A stretch of DNA of 64,000 nt from Amycolatopsis sp. NBC_01488 (GTDB lineage Bacteria; Actinomycetota; Actinomycetes; Mycobacteriales; Pseudonocardiaceae), in NCBI RefSeq assembly GCF_036227105.1, contig NZ_CP109434.1, forward strand, positions 9,334,501 to 9,398,500, in the 5' to 3' direction. Position numbers and translations under genes: made by a program. This document shows positions 58,766 to 64,000 of this stretch, one piece after another. The stretch's first letter is position 1; each line of letters starts with the position of its first letter. The notes under the pieces were generated by a model. The model saw only the letters and a program-made list of their open reading frames with translations. It made no database searches and was not told the DNA's origin.

Positions 58766-61700
58766 GTGACAGAGGCAACCACTGAGGCGGCGGGTACGCA
58801 GGCGTCGTACGAGCTGAACTACGACTTGGACGGTTCGTCGTACGCGGTGCGCGAGAACCTCATGGATATCCTCCAGCGTGAGCTGCTTGGACCGATCCAC
58901 GGCCCGGAGGAGACGCTGCCGTTCAGCCCGCGCTCGCAGTACCTGGTCGGGCACGTCGCTCCGGTGAAGTTGGTCGGCGCGGCGACGGCGTCGCCCAGCG
59001 ACTCAGACGGCCGCGACTTGATCGAGGTCCGAACGGACGACGATGCTGCCACCGACGGTCGTGGTGTGCCAGCATACGCGGCCGATGAAACAGAGGCCGA
59101 CGCTGAAGATGACGACGCCGAGGATCGTGCGCCCAAGCAGGGGCTGATGATCCCCGCTTCGATGGGTCTGCGGTTCCAAGTGCCCGACGAACTCGATGCG
59201 TTCCGTGTCATCGCGTCATGGGGCAGGTACGAAACGGTCGAGACGGACAAGGTCTCCAAGGCGGGTCGCCCGATCCGTGCGTACCAGCGCACCCCAGTCG
59301 AGGTGCCTCGAACGATCCGTGTGGCTGACCTCGTGCCAGGCCAGACCGCGACAGTGCCGCTGCAGGAGTCGATTGTGCTGCGGGTCGATCGATATGACGA
59401 CCCCACGTGCGGCCGAGTCCTGGTCGAGATCGCGCTGTGCAACGACCGCGAGACGCCTATGCCGATCCCGCTGAGCATGTGGATGTTCCAGACCAAGCTC
59501 GTGGTCGATGCGGGCGGTGCAGAGGTGTTCTTGCCGGTGCAGGACGTGTTGGAGCACGACTGGCCGGAGCACGACGAGGAGGTCAAGCAGCTCAACCTCC
59601 AGTACCGCAACCGGCTAGAATTCGCGATCGGACGCACTTGTTCGGCTGGCTGGACGGTCAGGGCTGGATCGCGTCGCGCAACGGCGGTCGAGACGACCTG
59701 GCTGCCCGTTGCCGAAACGGCGCAGACCCGCGCGCGATCTGTCGAAGACGCGCTGCTGGCTATGGGCGCATTGGCATCCGCTTCCGCAGATGACCTGCGA
59801 ACCGGACTGGCTCCACTTGTCGATGGCTACGGGACGTGGCTGGACAGCCAGCACGCGGAGACCGCGAACCTGCCGAGCCACCTTCAAGAAACTGCCGAGT
59901 TCGTCTTGGGAGAGGCCCGGGAGGCACACAAGCGGCTGACCGCGGGTCTGGAGCACCTCGCCAATGACCGAGAAGCGTTGCGGTGCTTCCAGTTCATGAA
60001 CCGCGTCATGCGTGACCAGCGCATCGCTTCTCAGGTTGCCGCTGCACGTGCCGCCGACGCCACCTTGTCGATCGAGCAGGCACAGGAGGTTGTCGCGGGG
60101 CGGGGCGCCTCAGCTGCGTCGTGGCGTCCGTTCCAGCTTGCCTTCATCCTGATGCAGCTCGGCGCCCTGACTGATCCCGCTGCACCGATCCGCAGCTCGG
60201 AGGACTGGTCGAAGGTCGAACTGTTGTTCTTCCCGACCGGTGGCGGCAAAACCGAGGCTTACCTCGGTCTCGCGGCGTACACGTTTGCCATCCGCCGCCG
60301 TCAGGGTGTCGTGGAGTCTGCGGCCGGGCCGCTGGACGGCCGCAACGGGATCGCGGTCCTCATGCGCTACACGTTGCGTCTGCTGACCGCACAGCAATTC
60401 CAGCGGGCGACCACGCTCGTGTGCGCGGCCGAGCTCGCACGTCGTGACGACGAAGCGACCTGGGGCAGCGAGCCGTTCCGCATCGGCCTGTGGGTCGGAA
60501 CCGATGTAAGTCCTAAGAGATTCGAAGAGGCTGACGAGCAGCTCACGAAGGCCAACGAGTTCGGCCGTCATCGGCTGACAGTTCTCCAGATCCAGCGCTG
60601 CCCGTGGTGTGGCACCCCGATTACCGCGGCCCACGTGAAGGCCGATGCCACGCAGCGGCGGGTCTTCGTCCATTGCGGCGACGAGCTACGTCGGTGCCCG
60701 TTCGCCAAGGGCGGAGCCGTAGGCGAGGGCCTTCCGGTGCTCACCGTCGACGAGGAGATCTACCGCCTCACGCCAGCCTTCGTGATCGCCACAGTCGACA
60801 AGTTCGCCCGGCTGGCTCGCGAGGGCGAAGCCGCCGCGTTGTTCGGATATGTCAGCCGGCGTTGCGGCCGCCACGGCTATGTCCACGCTGACTATGCGCC
60901 GTGTCAAGTCGGCTCACACCCCGCCAAGGATGGCATGCCGGCGGCGACGGTTGTACCAGTCGGACGGCTCCGTCCGCCAGACTTGATCATCCAGGACGAG
61001 CTGCACCTCATCACCGGCGCGCTCGGAACCTCGGTAGGTCTCTTCGAGGTCGTGGTCGAGACATTGTCGTCGTGGGAGAAGCCGGACGGCTCCCCGGTGA
61101 AACCACTGATCGTCGCCTCGACCGCGACGGTACGCAACGCCCAGGATCAGGTCCGCGGCCTCTACGGCCGCCAGGTCGAGATCTTTCCACCGCAGGTGCT
61201 GGATGTCGCGGACACGTTCTTTTCCCGGGAAATACCGATAGACGCCAACAACCCGGGCCGTCGCTACGTCGGGGTCAGTGCTCAGGGTGTGCGCCTGTCC
61301 AGCGTTGAGATCCGTGTCTCGGAGGTCTTGCTCTCCGCGGGCCAGTTGCTGCTGGACAAGGCCGGGACCGCAGCCGACCCTTACATGACGCTGGTCGGCT
61401 ACTTCAACGCCACCCGCGAGCTGGCCGGCATGGCACGCTACGTCGCCGACGACGTCCAGAGCCGGGTCAAGCGGCCTCGCAAGGACTCCGGATTCCCGAG
61501 TCGTCGTGGCGCGACCTTCGGCTTGCTGAAGACCGGCGAGCTGACCTCCCGCATCGCGTCCTCGGAGATCGGTGCGACGCTCGACCGCCTCGGGCTCGAG
61601 TTCGATCCGGACTACGACACCACCGACGCTGCCCGTCAGCGCATCGCCGCGGGGAAGGAGGGCAAGCAGGTCGCACGACGCGCTGAAGCCGATTCACCCT

Positions 61701-62476
61701 TCGACGTGGTGCTGGCGACCTCGATGTTGCAGGTCGGTGTCGACGTCCAGCGGCTCGGCCTGATGCTTGTGGTGGGGCAGCCGAAGAACACTGCGGAGTA
61801 CATCCAGGCTTCCTCGCGCGTCGGCCGTGACCCGTCCGCGCGGCCCGGGTTGGTGGTTTCGCTGGGCAACTGGGCTCGACCTCGCGATCTCGCGCATTTC
61901 GAGCAGTTCCGGCACTACCACGAGACCTTCTACGCCCAGGTCGAAGCGCTGTCGGTTACGCCGTACTCGCCGACTTCGCTGGCGCGCGGTATTGACGGCC
62001 TGCTTGTCAGCGCGGCTCGGGTGCTGCAAGCCTCCGTCAATAACGGTCTGTCACCGGAGCGGGAGGCGTGGCGGATCAAGGACCAGCGCACGGCTGTGGA
62101 AGCGATCGTCGAGAAACTCAAGAAGCGCATCGCGGCCGCCGCGCTCGACGAGGCAGCAACCAAGCGAGCCAACGACCTGCTAGTCAACCGGGTCGAACGC
62201 TGGAGCGAGCGTGCTACGCGCGCCGCGCAAATGCACAAGACACTTGTCTACGAACGCACCGGAGAAGGCGGCAAGTACCTACCTCTGATCATCAGCCCGG
62301 AGAACGCCAAGGCATCGGTCGGCGGATCCCTCGAAGCGCCGTTCACGATCGCGAACTCAATGCGCGAAGTCCAACCTGAGATCAACCTGCTGGTCAGCCC
62401 AGTACCTGAGCGCCTCTTTTCTCGAGCACCCGAAGGCGTAGCCGACTGGACGCTGCCGATCGGGGAGGAAGACTGA
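58766..62476 (+). CDS. drmA: DISARM helicase DrmA
   Basis: 1,236 aa from the GTG at 58766. A long N-terminal region (about 480 residues) precedes the helicase core: Walker A FFPTGGGKTEAYLGLAAY (about residue 490), a DEAH variant IIQDELHLITGALG, ASTATVRNAQDQV, LATSMLQVGVDVQRLGLMLVVGQPKNTAEYIQASSRVGRD (motifs V-VI). A possible zinc site lies in RCPWCGTPI. DrmA is one of the two DISARM core proteins found in all classes; with DrmB it binds phage DNA. Its stop overlaps the drmB ATG (TGATG). Upstream in-frame codons belong to a leader overlapping the recombinase gene. Confidence 0.92.
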   Translation: MTEATTEAAGTQASYELNYDLDGSSYAVRENLMDILQRELLGPIHGPEETLPFSPRSQYLVGHVAPVKLVGAATASPSDSDGRDLIEVRTDDDAATDGRGVPAYAADETEADAEDDDAEDRAPKQGLMIPASMGLRFQVPDELDAFRVIASWGRYETVETDKVSKAGRPIRAYQRTPVEVPRTIRVADLVPGQTATVPLQESIVLRVDRYDDPTCGRVLVEIALCNDRETPMPIPLSMWMFQTKLVVDAGGAEVFLPVQDVLEHDWPEHDEEVKQLNLQYRNRLEFAIGRTCSAGWTVRAGSRRATAVETTWLPVAETAQTRARSVEDALLAMGALASASADDLRTGLAPLVDGYGTWLDSQHAETANLPSHLQETAEFVLGEAREAHKRLTAGLEHLANDREALRCFQFMNRVMRDQRIASQVAAARAADATLSIEQAQEVVAGRGASAASWRPFQLAFILMQLGALTDPAAPIRSSEDWSKVELLFFPTGGGKTEAYLGLAAYTFAIRRRQGVVESAAGPLDGRNGIAVLMRYTLRLLTAQQFQRATTLVCAAELARRDDEATWGSEPFRIGLWVGTDVSPKRFEEADEQLTKANEFGRHRLTVLQIQRCPWCGTPITAAHVKADATQRRVFVHCGDELRRCPFAKGGAVGEGLPVLTVDEEIYRLTPAFVIATVDKFARLAREGEAAALFGYVSRRCGRHGYVHADYAPCQVGSHPAKDGMPAATVVPVGRLRPPDLIIQDELHLITGALGTSVGLFEVVVETLSSWEKPDGSPVKPLIVASTATVRNAQDQVRGLYGRQVEIFPPQVLDVADTFFSREIPIDANNPGRRYVGVSAQGVRLSSVEIRVSEVLLSAGQLLLDKAGTAADPYMTLVGYFNATRELAGMARYVADDVQSRVKRPRKDSGFPSRRGATFGLLKTGELTSRIASSEIGATLDRLGLEFDPDYDTTDAARQRIAAGKEGKQVARRAEADSPFDVVLATSMLQVGVDVQRLGLMLVVGQPKNTAEYIQASSRVGRDPSARPGLVVSLGNWARPRDLAHFEQFRHYHETFYAQVEALSVTPYSPTSLARGIDGLLVSAARVLQASVNNGLSPEREAWRIKDQRTAVEAIVEKLKKRIAAAALDEAATKRANDLLVNRVERWSERATRAAQMHKTLVYERTGEGGKYLPLIISPENAKASVGGSLEAPFTIANSMREVQPEINLLVSPVPERLFSRAPEGVADWTLPIGEED

Positions 62477-64000
62477 TGACCGACGTGCTGCCCGAGTCCG
62501 GTGAGGACATGCTGCACGACGAGCACGAGCTGCTTGACCCGCTCGGCGACGCCGAGGAAGGCATGGTCAAGAACCGCGCCAAGGTCGGCTCCGCCCGCCC
62601 CTCGTCGCTCCTCTACACCTACGGTCCCGGTGCGATCATGGACCTGCCGAACTTTTCGATCATGCCTGCAGGTCTCGACGACTGGGAGCCGATCTGGAAG
62701 CGCCGCGAGCACATCCGGCCGATCATCGAACCGCGGCTGCTCGACGTCGTCCGGCTGCACCTCGGCCAGCAGGTCGACGCGCTGCGACCGTTCCCGTGGC
62801 AGCCGAAGCGGACGGGAATGTTCAACGAAGGCTCCGACCTCGGCGTCCCCGCGCGAGTATTCCCGCAATGGTTCCGTTGCACCGGATGTGACTATCTCGG
62901 CCCGCTAACCCGCTTCAGTTACACCAACACGCACCCGTTCAGGCCCGACTTGGCGCAGTTCACCCACAAGAATTGTCCCGGCCGTGGTGGCAAGTCCACG
63001 AAAAAGTCCGGCAGCCCTGCTGTGCCCGCGCAACACCTGCTGACCTGCGCCAACGGTCATCTCGATGAGTTCCCGTACTCGCTGTGGGTGCACCGAGGCA
63101 TGAGGTGCTCCAAGGCCGAGCTGCCCGACATGAAGATGCGTGACGCCAACGTCGGCAAGAGCGTTGGCTCGACTATCGCGTGCGCGTCGTGCGGCCAGAC
63201 CCGAGGCATGGCCGAGGCGCAGGGCTCAGTCGGCCGGGAGAAGCTCCCACAACGGTGCCGAGGGCGGCACCCGCATCTCAACGCCTTCGACGGCGAATGC
63301 GACGCCCGACCCGCACTGATCATGATGGGCGCGTCGAACCTCTGGTTCGCCTCCACGCAGTCGATCATCGTCATGCCCCGAACCGAGGCCGAGGAGAAGG
63401 AGGCTCTCGCCGACCGGCTGCGGGCCGAGTTCGGTGTCGAGCAGATCAGGCAGTTCGGCAACCAGATCGACGTGATCAAGGCGCTGGCTGGGGCAAGGAA
63501 CATCGACCTGGCAGACGTGGCGGACGGCGATATCGCCGCCGCCGTTGCCGACGTACTGGCACCTGCGGACTCCGAGCAGGAGCAACAGGCGAAGCGCGCT
63601 GCCTGGGATCCGGTCGATCTACTGGTCCCGGAGTGGCGCTACCTCCAGAAGCCAGCGCTGTTCCCGCAGCAACAGAACACCAACGGCCTGATGGTTACCG
63701 AGACGCAGCGCCACGGCGACCTGCACCCGATGATCAGCCGGGTCGTAGCAGTCAACCAGATGAAGAAGGTCAACGCCGTTCTCGGCTTCACCCGGCTTGA
63801 TGAAATGGACCGCGTCAACGACCTTGCCAGCCGCCTGGTCAAGCTCACCCGAAACGGCAAACCCACTTGGGTGCCGGCGACGGAGGATCGAGGTGAGGGG
63901 ATCTTCCTCCAACTCGACCTGGACGCTGTCGCCAGTTGGGAGAACTCGATCCTGTCGCCCCCGATCTCGGTGTGGAAGGCCCATCAAGCAGCCCACAGAC
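62476..64000 (+). CDS. drmB: DISARM DUF1998 protein DrmB, 5' part
   Basis: Runs off the window; 508 codons are visible. It begins MTDVLPESGEDMLHDEHELL and shows the DrmB start block RPSSLLYTYGPGAIMDLPNFSIMP. Cys-rich segments look like zinc sites: FRCTGCDYLGPLTRF, LLTCANGHLDEFPYSLWVH, IACASCGQTRGMAEAQG. The rest is helical, in the region that precedes the DUF1998 domain. It overlaps drmA by one base. A drmC (PLD nuclease) gene would be expected beyond the end of the window. Confidence 0.9.
   Translation, partial: MTDVLPESGEDMLHDEHELLDPLGDAEEGMVKNRAKVGSARPSSLLYTYGPGAIMDLPNFSIMPAGLDDWEPIWKRREHIRPIIEPRLLDVVRLHLGQQVDALRPFPWQPKRTGMFNEGSDLGVPARVFPQWFRCTGCDYLGPLTRFSYTNTHPFRPDLAQFTHKNCPGRGGKSTKKSGSPAVPAQHLLTCANGHLDEFPYSLWVHRGMRCSKAELPDMKMRDANVGKSVGSTIACASCGQTRGMAEAQGSVGREKLPQRCRGRHPHLNAFDGECDARPALIMMGASNLWFASTQSIIVMPRTEAEEKEALADRLRAEFGVEQIRQFGNQIDVIKALAGARNIDLADVADGDIAAAVADVLAPADSEQEQQAKRAAWDPVDLLVPEWRYLQKPALFPQQQNTNGLMVTETQRHGDLHPMISRVVAVNQMKKVNAVLGFTRLDEMDRVNDLASRLVKLTRNGKPTWVPATEDRGEGIFLQLDLDAVASWENSILSPPISVWKAHQAAHR

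Overview
The window is high-GC DNA with frequent GTG starts, 4-base stop/start overlaps and leaderless-looking promoters. The trp/his gene content, the fused-function PriA, the Scr1/DUF397 gene pair and the PE/PPE/EspG-like genes point to an actinobacterium, most likely of the Pseudonocardiaceae (Amycolatopsis-like). This assignment is inferred from gene content; no database search was possible.

Region 1 (1-28,384) looks like chromosome. It holds a minus-strand tryptophan block (trpE, Trp-associated membrane protein, an 18-codon leader ORF, trpC, trpB, trpA) and histidine genes (hisI, hisF, priA, hisH). Interspersed are two paralogous TetR regulators, an ECF sigma factor with its membrane partner, an ABC exporter with an operator over its start codon, a glutaryl-CoA dehydrogenase-like enzyme, a SoxR regulator divergent from a split transketolase-like gene pair, an RNA 2'-phosphotransferase, a 21-bp minisatellite, and a TetR/MMPL exporter pair. 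An intact IS5-family element (8,005-9,048) sits in the stop codon of a DUF1304 gene. trpD and a separate trpF are not present; PriA probably supplies the TrpF reaction.

Region 2 (28,385-about 36,550) is the left end of an integrative, probably conjugative element: a large serine integrase, a terminator, an XRE regulator, a replication-relaxation protein, a repeat cluster, a TraG/FtsK-type coupling ATPase, a membrane protein, a DUF2637 (SpdB-like) protein and a Cys-rich protein. The right end of the element was not found.

Region 3 (37,271-47,274) is accessory: a membrane protein of unknown function, a broken gene, an orphan type VII-like cluster (PE-like, DUF3558 lipoprotein, PPE-like, EspG-like chaperone, WXG100-like proteins and membrane-anchored partners), small unknown genes, and a Scr1-type regulator with its DUF397 partner.

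Region 4 (47,385-64,000, runs off the window) is a class 1 DISARM defence operon in the order drmD, drmMI, drmA, drmB. Its methyltransferase gene is the most unusual object in the window. The 3' half of drmMI, the specificity part, exists as two convergent alternative cassettes bounded by a 341-bp inverted repeat with a second, 109-bp inverted repeat nested inside. A large serine recombinase gene starts 18 bp beyond the outer repeat, inside the operon. This has the architecture of a DNA-inversion switch that would exchange the target-recognition region of a DISARM methylase. In the sequenced state the system appears off: an IS701-family element sits in drmMI at a duplicated TTAA, and the cassette in the expressed position has two single-base insertions, while the silent inverted cassette is intact. 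Removing the IS and inverting the segment gives, by arithmetic on the coordinates, an uninterrupted frame of 1,356 codons.
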